Assembly: GCA_963576785.1 (NCBI GenBank)
Contig: OY756150.1
Location: 1,054,001 to 1,118,000, forward strand
From: Chlorophyllum brunneum
Lineage: Eukaryota; Basidiomycota; Agaricomycetes; Agaricales; Agaricaceae
Direction: 5' to 3'
Length of the DNA stretch: 64,000 nucleotides
Below are positions 48,856-59,909 of this stretch, one piece after another. The notes beneath the pieces were generated by a model. That model saw nothing but the letters and a program-made list of their open reading frames with translations, did not search any database and was not told the DNA's origin. A program made the position numbers and the translations under genes. The first letter of the stretch is position 1. Every line of letters starts with the position of its first letter.

Positions 48856-51800
48856 GTGGCTGGATGGCTGAGGGAGTAAGGAGAGGGCACTGGAGGGATG
48901 AGATAGTTCTGGAAGGAGGATGCCTGGGCGGTTTGGAGTGAGCCACTCTGGGGCCAGTTGGCTTCGGCATTATCTGTAGGTACTGGACTGGTGTTCAGTG
49001 ACATAAAAAATTCATCCGTTGTTCCTAAGAGAGGATTAAACGAATAATCGTCGTCCTCCGAAGTTCCAAGAGATGGAACTGCCAGAGGGTCGGGGCCTAG
49101 AAGGGGATGTGAAACTGGTGAAGCCGTTATTTCTGGTGTATCTAAACTCCAGAACGAGGAGAATATATCTATGCCATCAGAACTCATGGTGGCCAGGGAT
49201 GGTTGGGGTTCATCTAGCATATATCGGGTTGGAAAAAAGCTAGGGGATCGAGAGGGGGGATGAGGGGGAGAAGGGGGTGGGGAAGGGAGCGGGGAATGTC
49301 CTACGGAACTGATGGGTGAAGGTGAACCTTTAGTAGGAGACCACTGCTGCTGAGAACCAACACTAGCTTGGTCACCCATGTAAGCCTGCCTAATCTGTGC
49401 TTCGACCCACTCATCAAATTCGTGTAGCTGGTGCAGTAGACGAGGATGCACCAACGATTGGTACTCTGTTGTCCGCTCCGTTTTTTTTCCTGTTGATTTT
49501 TCCAAAAGTTGGGATAGTATGGGCCGCTGGTGACTATATGCTCCCCGTATACGATCAGGGTTCTGATCTGCGGAACCCCTCGCAGATGATGTTCTGCCGA
49601 TTGCGCGTGTGATTCCACACAGACTCAATAGCACATTTTCCTCCTCATCTGCGTTTAAGGGTGCCGATCTCGCACTTGGGGTGCTGGATTGGGTATCTTC
49701 AAATGCTTTGTTTGCCTTGGTATGTAGTCTTTGAACAGCTGACTATTACCAGCACATGAGTAGCAGGGGTTGTCAATGCACTGGAAGACAACAGGAAGGG
49801 GACAGGACGCGTTAAGTATCGACCCCACTCACCAGAAACTCAGCAGCTCTGCCGCCGTGCCTGGCTGCATCCTCGAACAGTTCGTACGCACTGTGGAGTT
49901 TGATCAGCGCTACGCGTACGACCGGGGACGTCTTTGATACATAAATTGCCGCCGACGCCAACATGACCTGGGGAATTTGAATGGATCAGAAATAGGGCAT
50001 TTTCAGTAGGGGGTGAAGTAGCAGGAAGAGGAATGATGAATGATGCACACAAGAAAGCAGCGAGTAATCTACCGAGGGAAGAAGGGAATGCAGAAAATCA
50101 TGTAATGAAGATGGAAATGGTATAACTCCGAGTAAGACATACCGTGGCAGTAAATGCATGGGTCCATAGAAACCAGAACTTTGCAAGCTTTGTAGGAAAT
50201 AACATGAATTGCTGCTTGACTGCCCCAATGATTTCACAGGCACTTCGGAACCCCGTCAAGAAGCTTAGAGCATATTGCGATTTGAAGGGGTCATAGGGGT
50301 GGGTCATTATTGCATTTGCAAAGAAACATTGATGGAGTCGCAGTAGAGCTATCGAAGGTGATCAGGCACCTGAACCTCGGAATGATGGAAGAGAATATTA
50401 TGCTCAACTCGAATCCTGGTAGTGGTGTGGCATGAAATTCTTCATCATGTTTGTAAAACTCGTTGTTGGCTGCAATTGATTTAACTCCGGAGTCGATACA
50501 CCCCTCAATTTTCGATCCAAACCAAGTATGGTAGTATACTTAGGCATGCTTGAGGCCGACATAGCTTGAGCGACTGGTGACAAGCAATCGGATGTGAAAC
50601 GGGCTTTCCAAAATGCAACTAACCAAGTAGTTGAGTCGAGGTATAATTGATAATACATAAAGTAATATGTGGGGGAGAGGGACGTACAACCAGGTTGTGA
50701 GGAGCTGTCGCCTGGGCTTTTTTCCGAATCCACGGGCAGCTCACAATTGACAAAACTAGGAGAGAACGTTGTGGGGCGGCCCATTGTTAAGCTCTAGGGC
50801 ATCTTCTCAGCGAGAGCCGATGGAGTTTCGAATTTTCACGACTGTACCTGTGAGCAATCTGCTGCAAACAATTCCCAGAATAATGCTCTCCGCTTGTGCA
50901 CCTCTTCGGGGCTCAGCTTCCACCTGGCGGCGTCACAATCTGTTACATCCAGATGGTCAACCTTCATCAGTACGACTTCCAGACTAAGGCTCACGCAATC
51001 CCATCTGTAAGATATATTGTCAGCTTCTGAATGTCAATCCCTTTCAATGACGCCCACCCTCTGCGCCAGCTTGGCTGCCACTCCGATCAGGCTCCATGTC
51101 TTTTCAATACTGCTGCCCTCTGAAAAAATTCCTTCATAAACTCCCATCAATGCAAGCACCTGGATGGTCGCGATACTCGGTGGTCTCTCTAACACAGGCT
51201 CCAACATCAATGCAGCCCTTGTCAGCTGATAAAAATTCTCGGATGTTTTATTGTTTGAACTCTTGGACGAACCGTCATCTGCAGAGGCACCAAGGCAGAA
51301 TATCATGAATATCAATGCTAGATCGTGTGCCGTACGTCCCATATCTTCACGTTTCTCGCGTTCATGTCCAATACTAGTAGCAAAAGCCCCAGATATTCCA
51401 TAGGATGTACTATCAGCTAGGGGGTTGTTAGAGGCAGACGTCGATAAGGCTTCTCTCAGATTCAACAATGGGTCATTGCCAGCCCAGGGGTCAGGAGTTT
51501 GGGCTTCGTGGTACCACATTGGTAGGATATCCTTCATCAATTGCATCTTTGTCACTGCATAAAAATACCACGGTGCCTGTTCGAGATAGAGCTGTGCCAA
51601 TCCCCATGCTGCTTCCCGCTCCGGTAAAAAGTTGGTGACAAGGTAGTTCATATCAACATGGTCAATTTGCAGTGTGCTCGAGCCGATCGGAAAAGAGGTG
51701 CTGAGTGGGGCTAAAGATATACGGGCAGACTGGTTGATGTCCTCGGGAAGGTAAGCGTGAGGAGTTCGGTGGGGAAACATAGTATGTGGCAGCCGTTGTG

Positions 51801-52701
51801 TGTCATCTTGCTGAGGTTGGTTGGGATCACTGGTAGGATTATCTTTCTGGTTACTGGCTCGTGGTGTGTTTCCCTGGAGAAAAAAGAGTTAATGAGGCAA
51901 ACACCAGCGAAACATCATCCGATAGATTCCACTCACGATCAATAAACTCTGTAGGGTTGTGAACATCGTTTCAACAAATAGGCTCTCGCATGACCAAAGG
52001 CACCTACCTCGCAACCGGCAGTCCGGCCATACAGCGTCGTAACTCCATCATCTCCAACTACCACAGTCCCAGAACCGAAGATCGTTGTTCCTTCATTTTG
52101 TTCTGGTTTCTTACTCTGGGTGACCATATCGTCATAAAACGCAGGATTCGATTCGATGACTAATTTGATCTTGAGGAGTTCCGGCGAAAGAAGTGGATGC
52201 GGTTCAGTACTGATCGTGGCTTGTAAGATGATGATGGCATCTTCGAGTTGTTGAATCCTGTTGCTCATCTGTGCAATCTTCTGGCGCAGCTTTCCTGTAC
52301 CGTCACGGATAACACTTCACTCGGGTATATAGAGAGTCATAGTTCAATACGGGAATTGCGGCACATAGAGAATGGACGTACCGAGATTCATATGAACACT
52401 CTAAGTCCCTCGCGACGCAACTGCATTGTACAAGATTGAGAAGGCAAGAAAAATTGAAATTGGTTGCAGACAAGACACACTTTCCACAAGGCGTGGATCC
52501 ATCACACCTCACTTTGCGCCTGCCCAAGGATAGTCATACAATCAGCCAATGAATGACGGTAACACAATGGATGGATTACATTCGACACGGACCACATGAA
52601 CGCTGGCCTGCAAAGGACAAGTAATCAGTCGGTGAGTTGTAGAGACAGGCATGACATTACAGACTCCTTCGTTTTTCGTGTGAAGAGGAAGCCTGGGACA
52701 T
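47715..52701 (-). CDS. Zn2Cys6 transcription factor TF2 fused to a degenerate NACHT module
   Basis: The protein has about 1,350 residues. Start ATG 52701 (MSQASSSHEKRR) splices to RSCGPCRMRKVRCDGSTPCG and NCVARDLEC, a complete six-cysteine zinc cluster. Then come KIAQMSNRIQQLEDAIIILQ, the micro-exon SLLI, and the TF middle domain (MNYLVTNFLPEREAAWGLAQ, APWYFYAVTKMQLMKDILP, TAHDLALIFMIFCLGA, MLEPVLERPPSIATIQVLAL, SQYALSFLTGFRSACEIIGA, ELFEDAARHGGRAAEFL), parallel to TF1. The last exon runs from about 49747 to 47715 without a stop. It keeps TF1-like sequence to YQSLVHPRLLHQLHEFDEWV, passes a Pro/Ser linker, and becomes NACHT/NLR-like: VVDWFWNEGRKENLFWICGL, DGVGNSALMQGLA, ISYDLSLKNLSYRAYVEGVM, AWLIVIDALPP, ASGSLAFVIISARYVGDPW, VIYETTRRILAVL. 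Walker A has Asn for Lys and Walker B lacks its acidic pair. It ends before the C-terminal region found in the neighbouring NLR. Confidence 0.85.
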
Positions 52702-52841
52702 GGTCAACTTCTAATGAAGAAATACTGATTGCGTCTAAGTACCATACCCATCATTGGACTGATCACATGGTCATCTCTCAATAACAAAGAATAACAAGTC
52801 CAGACTCGTATCGAGCTACTTATATACATTGTCGTTATACA

Positions 52842-55625
52842 TCAGCGATAAGGGATAAAATAAACCTCCCAGACCACGTACGCAGCCCCGCTTTCGGAGC
52901 CTTGCTTATCCTGGTTGGTGCCTCCGGCCATGCGAGGATAACCCACGGATCCCGTTAGTTTTTCTCCAGTTTGGAACGTGCCTTCAAGGCGAGACGCAAT
53001 TTTGAATAATGCACCCTTTGTCGAGCTTGTGCAGCCCCAAATCATCACCGGGGTGGAAGCAAAGAAATCTCCTATCGACCTTAGGTCGTCATAGTTACAG
53101 GCCTCCTATCATGGAGTGTGAATTATCATGAGTATGTACCTATGAAACGCTGTTGGGCTTACCCTACGGAGACCAGATTTGAGAAAACGATAGCGAGTTA
53201 GTGACTTAGTAGGGTCGACCTTGTTGAGATCCAAAGAACGAAGGGTATCATGTTCTACCAGTCCGCTCCTCTTAACCTCTTCAGGGTAAAACTATAAGGA
53301 TCGGTGAGTATAGAATCACTGAATCGTGGTTGTACATACTTGGCAGAGGCTTCTGAGCGAATCTAGGAAATCAATAGGTACGGAGCCAACCGATGGCATA
53401 TACTCGGCGAGTTTACTAAAATCCACTTGTCGAAGCATTGCCACGAGTTCGAATACAGGAACGTAGACAGGAAAGTTGCGCAGCCCTCCCAATCCAACCC
53501 AGGGGCCAAAAGGTCGAATCTGAGAGAGGCTACAGGCCCAGCAGTTTTGAGCTTCCTGAAATAGTCGACGTCGTAACGCCTCATCTCTCAGTAGGTCGCC
53601 ACTCTGCCATGCGAGTTTGATGGATGAAACACCTTCAGGATGATGAACACACATAGATAAAGTATCATGTTTAACTCACCACCGCAACTGGCCTGCTGGA
53701 TAACCCTGAAGTATGCACGCCAGTACTCCCCAACCGTCCTAACTAAATGAGCCCGCGAGATGCCGAAGTCTTTAGATCTACTTGGGTCTAGAAGGAATTC
53801 CGAAAACGAGTTGTGGAAAGTTGTAATATTATGGCAGTGGGCGAGATCTGGTGGAGGGATGTTAAGGACAGAATGCAAGTTCTGGAGGGCGGCATAGGCA
53901 ACATGTTGCGGGATTCCCATTATGTTGCAAACTTGCAATAACGGATAACTCGGGCCTCTGAATAAAGAGTAAGCCAACATTCTCCTAGTGTTCTCATACA
54001 TCTTCGGCAATATCTTCTTGAGAATCTCGGTGTACATCATATCCAAAGCGCCAAATGGATGATCGGTCCTGACTTCGCCATTCGATGGTACAGTCTTCTG
54101 GACCACAGAAAGGACGTCAGCGAGGCGATCAATGGGATTCCCAACGGAAGAATCCTGAATGAATCGAACGAGTACAGCCGCAAAAATAAAATAACCAGAC
54201 CCGGCGCGGGCGATCTTTAAGACCTCATCATCGGAAGGCCAAGACTCCGACCCAGTAAAATGGGAAGGATACTGTTGGGTAAGGGCGCAAAGTGCACTTT
54301 TGAGATATCGTTCCACATCTTGACAAGCTTCAGCGGAGTCGACAGTTATATTTTCCTTGAGGGTGCATGCGCTGATGTCCTTGAGAGAGAAGATCGAGGT
54401 AAGATAATGCTCCGGTCTGCTCGCCACCACCCATACAAGCGGGACAGTGGGATGTTCTCGCACGAAGGTGCTGATGAGACGGATGACCGTACATTGGGCT
54501 TGCTCGTAACCTCGATCGTGGTCTTCAGTTCCTCTGCACTCATCTAAGCCATCAAGAAGAATGGCCCAAGGTTGTGCACTGTTGAGGACTTGTCTTTGCG
54601 AGCATGGAATGACAAAAAGTTTTTCGAACTGTTTTTCTAGTGCCTTCTGATGGTAGAGGGGGTCCGTACGCCTGAGTTCGGTCATATAGGCCCGATATGA
54701 AGCGTTCCTTAAGGATAGATAATAGGAAATGGTGGGAAATATCCGGTCTAGATAGTTGGTATCTGATTTGGAGAAAAAAACCGTAGCCGCAACGCAATCC
54801 GTTCCAGCAGCAGTGCTTTCGTCTTCTGCAACAGCTCGCATGACTGCGGTTTTGCCGACGCCTGCAGGCCCAAAAACCCACAAGAGCTTTTGATCACGGC
54901 TTTCATCGTGAAGCCAGCTGTGTACACGTCGTCTGATAGCGACGCGAGTGTTAAGATGACAAATAGGAGATGAATCATGGTTGAAGGAATCGAACGAAGT
55001 TCCTGTGAGTATATGCTTCGTCTGCCAGGAGAGTACTAATAACGGGAATAATTTCAGACAAAATCTTGGTATGGATACAGGATTGTGATATACCTTCGGT
55101 ATACTCGTCGCGATCAGCGTGCACATGAACATTTTGGACCTCGCTCATGATGGGATTTTGCAATACGATATTCTTGGAGTGGGAGAACAGACCACTTGTC
55201 GTCGTACCTCGGGAAAGACCTAGTAAATTGATTAAACACATCAAGCCGGTGTGGTGGAAGAGGGCCCTGACCGCGTACCTTGGGGTAGCATCTCTCTTAC
55301 TGGAGGTGATTCGCTTGGGGTTGGTGCTTGCGAATCGTGCAGACGGCTGCTGCCGGGATCTGTATCTTGAGTTGAGCTGATGTGGTGAGCAGTTAACGGA
55401 AAACTAACTATGCGATTCATTTGGTGGGGGGTTGTCCACCAGAAGCTCTGGGTCACTTGAAGTATCCGCATGCAGTCGGCGCACTTTAGTGGGGCCGGGG
55501 CTTATAAAAGTACCATTTCGCTTTAGGTTTCCTATGCTCTCCATTGGGCCTTGATGAAGGTAATTGTCGATAATTGCTCTTGTGGCCAGGCTTTTGGTAG
55601 CAGTCAGTGGTGGTCTGCGGGACAA
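52842..55625 (-). CDS. NACHT-domain NLR-type protein with intact P-loop
   Basis: A multi-exon gene. The N-terminal exon (from 55625, MSRRPPLTATKSLATRAIID) is basic and matches no known effector domain. It splices through small exons to GTTTSGLFSHSKNIVLQNP and IMSEVQNVHVHAD, the 'GMFxNSxNVxxxG' lead typical of mushroom NACHT proteins. The large exon (53700-55010) holds RRRVHSWLHDESRDQKLLWV, the P-loop FGPAGVGKTAVM (about 54850), SYYLSLRNASYRAYM, Walker B ILLDGLDECRG (about 54530-54560), TVPLVWVVASRPEHYL, and the post-NACHT region ITTFHNSFSEFLLDPSRSKD. Two or three further exons end SGAAYVVWEVYFIPYR at 52842. STAND ATPases of this kind are the fungal NLRs linked to non-self recognition and cell death. 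No WD40, ANK or TPR repeats are seen. The start and the small 5' exons are tentative. Confidence 0.8.
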
Positions 55626-55721
55626 AGGTGGGTTGGGCGCCTGAGCGATGGTGGTCCCATCACATGTCAGGTACAGCTGTGGAATTACGAGATCTCCTCA
55701 CAGAAGGGAAATCACGAAACA

Positions 55722-55795
55722 TCCCTTGCTCTTTGTGGGCCAGGCCACGGAGGAAGCTCACCGCCTGTGTCGTTGCAGCTAAGCTCTAAATATTC
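55722..55795 (+). repeat. Scrap of IDP1 last intron and last exon
   Basis: The stretch ending GCTAAGCTCTAAATAT closely follows the IDP1 end at about 45565-45637, including GAAGCTC and, before it, a TTGCTCTTT...CAGGCCA intron end. Only about 70 bp are clearly alike and small gaps are needed. It is a duplicated fragment rather than a gene and sits just upstream of the NACHT gene start. Chance similarity cannot be excluded without alignment. Confidence 0.5.
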
Positions 55796-55962
55796 CTGCA
55801 CTCTCGCCACACTAGATATGCACCTCAAACCACCAAAGGCAGGTGGTGTGCTGAGTTGATCCAATCGTTCAATCGTTCGCATATATTTCTTTCTCGATCA
55901 ATCTTGTATATCAGTGACATCAGTGACATCAGTAGCTACAAATGAAAAGTCAATTGAAATTC

Positions 55963-56939
55963 TCAAGGGCAGAAGGTTAGAGTGTAGTCAGCCGCGAGGC
56001 TGGCTGGGCAATTGAAAAGAGCTGTTCCGCTAGATTCGTCGTAAGCGTAGACGTAAGTCCTGGGACAATTGGACTTGAAGTAGTCATAGTAAGCAACACC
56101 AGAGGCCGGGCAGGTCGCGGGGGTGTTGTGGGAGCCAGAACAGCAGTTGGCAGAATCGGCTGGAGAAAGTACGTGAGGGTGTGCTTGGACAATAAATCCC
56201 TATAACACACCTTGATTTCCGTCGAGGTTAGCAAAACAGGCGGACTTGCAGCCGACTGGAAAACCGGTAGAGTCGAAAGGACCCTTGAGAGGGGCAGGGC
56301 AATTAGGGCCCAAGTCGGTTGCACACTCAGCGACTGGGCAGCCCTTGTTGTTGCTGATCCTCATAGGGAGGTTGTAACCATCCACAAGCGAAACTGTCAA
56401 CCATTTAGAACCATGGACTGGTCTCGACAAGTCTAAAATGGCTCACCATCGTACCAATCGTTGCCATCGTCAGCACCAAGCGTCCATTCAGCAACGGAGG
56501 CGGGAGGAACACCAGTGCCAGTGTGGGCATCACACACGAGACCACCGTTGCAGCCACCGGTAAGGCAAGAATTGGGGCCGGGATTTGAACTGAAGTCGCA
56601 ATTGCGACGGCCCCAAATACGACCAGCGCGCCAGTTATTTGGGACGCTGAAAGTTTGGACAGACCAAGCCGGGGCCTCCCAGCCAGTTACGTGGTTAGGA
56701 ACAGCAGACCCAACATTAAGGTCGGTGAAGATCTAGCTCAGAATCGTCTATGAATACAGGAATAATAATTGCCGCTGACATACTCACAGCAGGCCTAGCA
56801 AAATTATCAGCCTGGAGCACAACTGAAGTAATGGGTCACGAACGCACCAGATAGTAAAAGGGCAAGCATTGTACACCGTAAACGTACGGGCTGCGGTGCT
56901 AGAGACAAGAGCAAAAGAGGCGGCAAGTTGGAACTTCAT
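55963..56939 (-). CDS. Thaumatin-like protein 1
   Basis: Six or so exons give about 253 residues. Start ATG 56939 begins a signal peptide (MKFQLAASFALVSSTAA, cleavage before RTFTV). The mature part has FTVYNACPFTIW, PAIFTDLNVGSAVPNHVTGW, WRAGRIWGRRNCDF, NSCLTGGCNGGLVCDAHTGT, VAEWTLGADDGNDWYDVSLV, DGYNLPMRISNNKGCPVAEC, PVGCKSACFANLDGNQ, NCCSGSHNTPATCPASGV, YFKSNCPRTYVYAYDESSGT and a final DYTLTFCP. The Cys spacing and the REDDD-type residues (Arg of GRRNC, Glu of AEW, Asp of the following acidic stretch) define the thaumatin family (PF00314). Fungal members are secreted and often cleave beta-1,3-glucan, fitting wall remodelling or defence. A TATAAA lies at 57004-57009, 65 bp before the ATG. 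The frame is intact. Confidence 0.92.
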
Positions 56940-57724
56940 GGTTCAGGCTTCGAGATTTATCGAAGGATGAGTCGTTAACACCGGGAAGACAAGAGAGGGT
57001 CTCTTTATAGCTGGACTAGCTACCAGACTAGCCACTCAACATATTCTTCTTCGTTAAGTCTGCGAACACCAGATCATATGAACCATGACGCGACCCGATG
57101 GCCCAACGGCGGATTTTTCGGCACCGAACATTGGTTGAGTAGTCCGAAGGCGGAAAGAACTGGAGCCTCATGCGAAGCTGCTCCGAAGCAGGGCAGTCTT
57201 GATAGTCTTCCTAGCAATGATACGGAATCAAAAAAAGCGATCAGACGCAGATATCAGTTCGCCATACTTTAATCGGTCAGATGTTGTGGCAGATACTCGC
57301 TAAGACAGTATCTCCGAACTCAAAATAGTCAACAGATCATTTTCAAACACATGGGCTCCATTAAAATGTCATTTGAACAGTCTTGTGTTCACCTATGCGT
57401 CGGGGTGGGGGACACCCGCACTCCAGATGATGGGGTCGGTAATCCATGCGAAGTCAGAACCACCAGGTTGGCCAAGCCGTAGATCACAAGGTAAAGCAGG
57501 GTATTGTAAGCAGGGTATGTCGCAGAAGCCCAGAGAGTACCCTAAAGTTAACGATAACTGAGGACTTTACCGGTGAGCCCATGAGGACAGCTTCAAAGCG
57601 GGACCACGTGCACCGCCGCCAAGACCGAAGTTTAGGACACCCCGTAATATAACATCACTGATTACTGAACAGAAACGCGAATTTGGTTATACATGCAAGC
57701 TGGTCCATTTGACTTCAAGGAACT
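56940..57724. other. Spacer TLP1-TLP2
   Basis: Apart from the TLP1 promoter (TATAAA at 57004-57009, minus strand) and the 3' flank of TLP2, I see no gene. Short plus-strand frames at 57078-57272 and 57373-57652 lack family resemblance. Confidence 0.5.
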
Positions 57725-59028
57725 CTAAGGGCAAAACGTCAGGGTGTAATCTGCCTTGAGACCTGCATCACAGGTCCACAGTGCGGTCCCACTCGATTCG
57801 TCGTATGCATATGCATACGCATTACGACAATTGCTCTTGAAATAACTGTAGTATTGGACACCTGGATCCCGATAAACCTATCTTCGTCTTCTTGAGCGAA
57901 CAAATATTCGGAGCCTGACTTACCAGAGGCGGGGCAGGTCTGCGGGGTGCTATGACTCCCAGAACAACAGTTCGGAGAATTTCCTGGTCATTAGGAAAGT
58001 TGACGCATGGTTAGTACAATTACACAACATAGGAATTCGAATTTAATCATACCTTGGTCGCCATCAAGATTCGCGAAGCATGCGCTCTTGCAGCCCACGG
58101 GGTTTCCAGAGGAATCATAAGGTCCTCTGAGTAGAGAAGGACCTGGTAAGAGATGTCATCGGATTCTCTGTTCGTACCTGGGCTGTGGTTATCAGCCACA
58201 TGTTCACTCACACTTCGGGTTCAAGTTTGTGGGACAGTCGGCTACGGGACATCCTTTATTGTTGGTAATGCGCATGGGGAGATTGAATCCATCCACGAGT
58301 GATACTTTCATCCGATATCAATCAGTTCACGAAACGATGGGATGGGTTGCTCACCATCATAAAAGTCGCGATTTCCATCTGCCTCAAGCGTCCATTCGGC
58401 CACTGTCGCAGGTGGTACTCCCTGGGAGAGGTCTAATGTCAAGGAAAAATAGCCTAATGCCGAATTTTTGAAGCACTGACAGTTCCTGATCGAGGATCAC
58501 AGCGTAAGCCGCCATTACAACCTCCTGTAAGACAGGAACCAGGGCCAGGGTTTTTCGAAAAGTCACAATGACTCCTACCCTGTTGAAGTATGATAGGAAT
58601 TAGTTTTCCACGTTCAATGGAACAGTGAGGACGCACCCAGATACGACCAGCCTTCCAACCGTCTGGAACCGTAAATGTAATAGAGGACCCTGGCTTAGCT
58701 TCCCAGCTGGTGCGCGGCGCGAATTAGATGCTTTCTTAGGATAATAATCAGAAGTCGATGAACTTACCCAGTCGGATGATTGGGTACGTTTGGTGCAACG
58801 TTTAAATCAGTGAAAATCGCAGGCCTTGAAAATATCACGGGATTATTGTCAGTGAAGCTGAAAACCACCTTCAAGGCTCATGAAACACACCAGACCGTAA
58901 ACTTGCACGAATTGCGAACCTCGCATCGTCAGGTAAGTAATCTGATTGTTTGTCAACAGCAAAGCAACACTCACTGTGAAAGTGCGAGCAAAAGCACCTG
59001 GAAGAATGCTGAGCAGATACAGCTTCAT
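57725..59028 (-). CDS. Thaumatin-like protein 2
   Basis: This gene shares the TLP1 layout. Start ATG 59028 gives MKLYLLSILPGAFA as signal peptide, then RTFTVRNSCKFTVW, PAIFTDLNVAPNVPNHPTGW, EAKPGSSITFTVPDGWKAGR, SHCDFSKNPGPGSCLTGGCN, GGLRCDPRSGT, GVPPATVAEWTLEADGNRDF then YD, VSLVDGFNLPMRITNNKGCP, VGCKSACFANLDGDQ, NCCSGSHSTPQTCPASG, and the end DYTLTFCP at 57725. The introns sit at the same places as in the other copies, with extra ones near 58070-58200. It differs from TLP1 by longer introns and more divergent sequence, so it is an older duplicate. A TATA-like ATATATAA lies about 60 bp upstream (near 59087-59095). Confidence 0.88.
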
Positions 59029-59909
59029 GTTAACGGGTCGAGGGAGATGTGGATGGTTCAATAATTTACATCGTCTGCCTCACCTGTTATATATCTTCTG
59101 GAGTTTCAAAACAGGGTCACAGGTGACCCTCTAGGCTCTAAGGCCAGCTGGTGCACCACGTACCATTTTGTTTTAGTGGTATCGGTCCTACTAGCTGTTC
59201 GAAAATATCCGGAAGACGGTCCCGGCTTTGGGCCACCCATGGGTTTGAGTAGGAGGCTGCGCACGAGTGGGAGTGTCTGATATCGTCAATCTGGAAAAAT
59301 GGCCAGTTTCCTGGACACAGAGCACAAGGTACAGCTGCTTCCACGAAGTTAACGTGATAGAGGAGGACAGCGGAGAGCCGGTGGTGGTCAAAAGTGTCCT
59401 GAGCAAGCTACGGAAGGTGCATCAATGAGAGGCCAGTTATAGTACCCAAGTTGCGTCTACAGGTATGAAAATCCCGGAGCTAAGAGACCGCGACAAACGG
59501 GGTTGCTGACCATCAGGTTGGTCGGTGAACGTGCCACTGTTAGCATGTGTTTTATCCATCCCAACTCGAGTTTATTCCTCGACGAAGGGATGTACCGGAG
59601 ACACTTCCGAGGGGTCCATCACATGCGAGCATTTCAGGACTAGCCTCGGAACCAAAAATAGACGATATATCGTCAGAGAACCTTCATCGCGCGTTTGCAC
59701 GTGAAAGTGGAATTAGCTCCTCTGAGTGTACCCTTATCGCTCATGCCTTGTTCCTTGGGCATAACCATTATGGCTCATGTGCAGCTCATGAGTTCTCGGT
59801 CAACGACTCGACGTGGAAGACGGTTAGCATGATGGAATACATAAGCGCTAGTCCAAAAGCTCTAGTCATCACTCTGTATAGTCTGCTGGGTATAGATAGC
59901 TTCCAATGT
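59029..59909. other. Spacer TLP2-TLP3, left part of duplicated unit
   Basis: From about 59330 on this matches the spacer at 61790-62361, so it belongs to the duplicated unit. A 167-codon plus-strand frame (59547-60050) overlaps the TLP3 3' end and has no family resemblance. A short frame VVVKSVLSKLRKV (59380-59425, plus) also occurs in the other copy. Confidence 0.5.
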
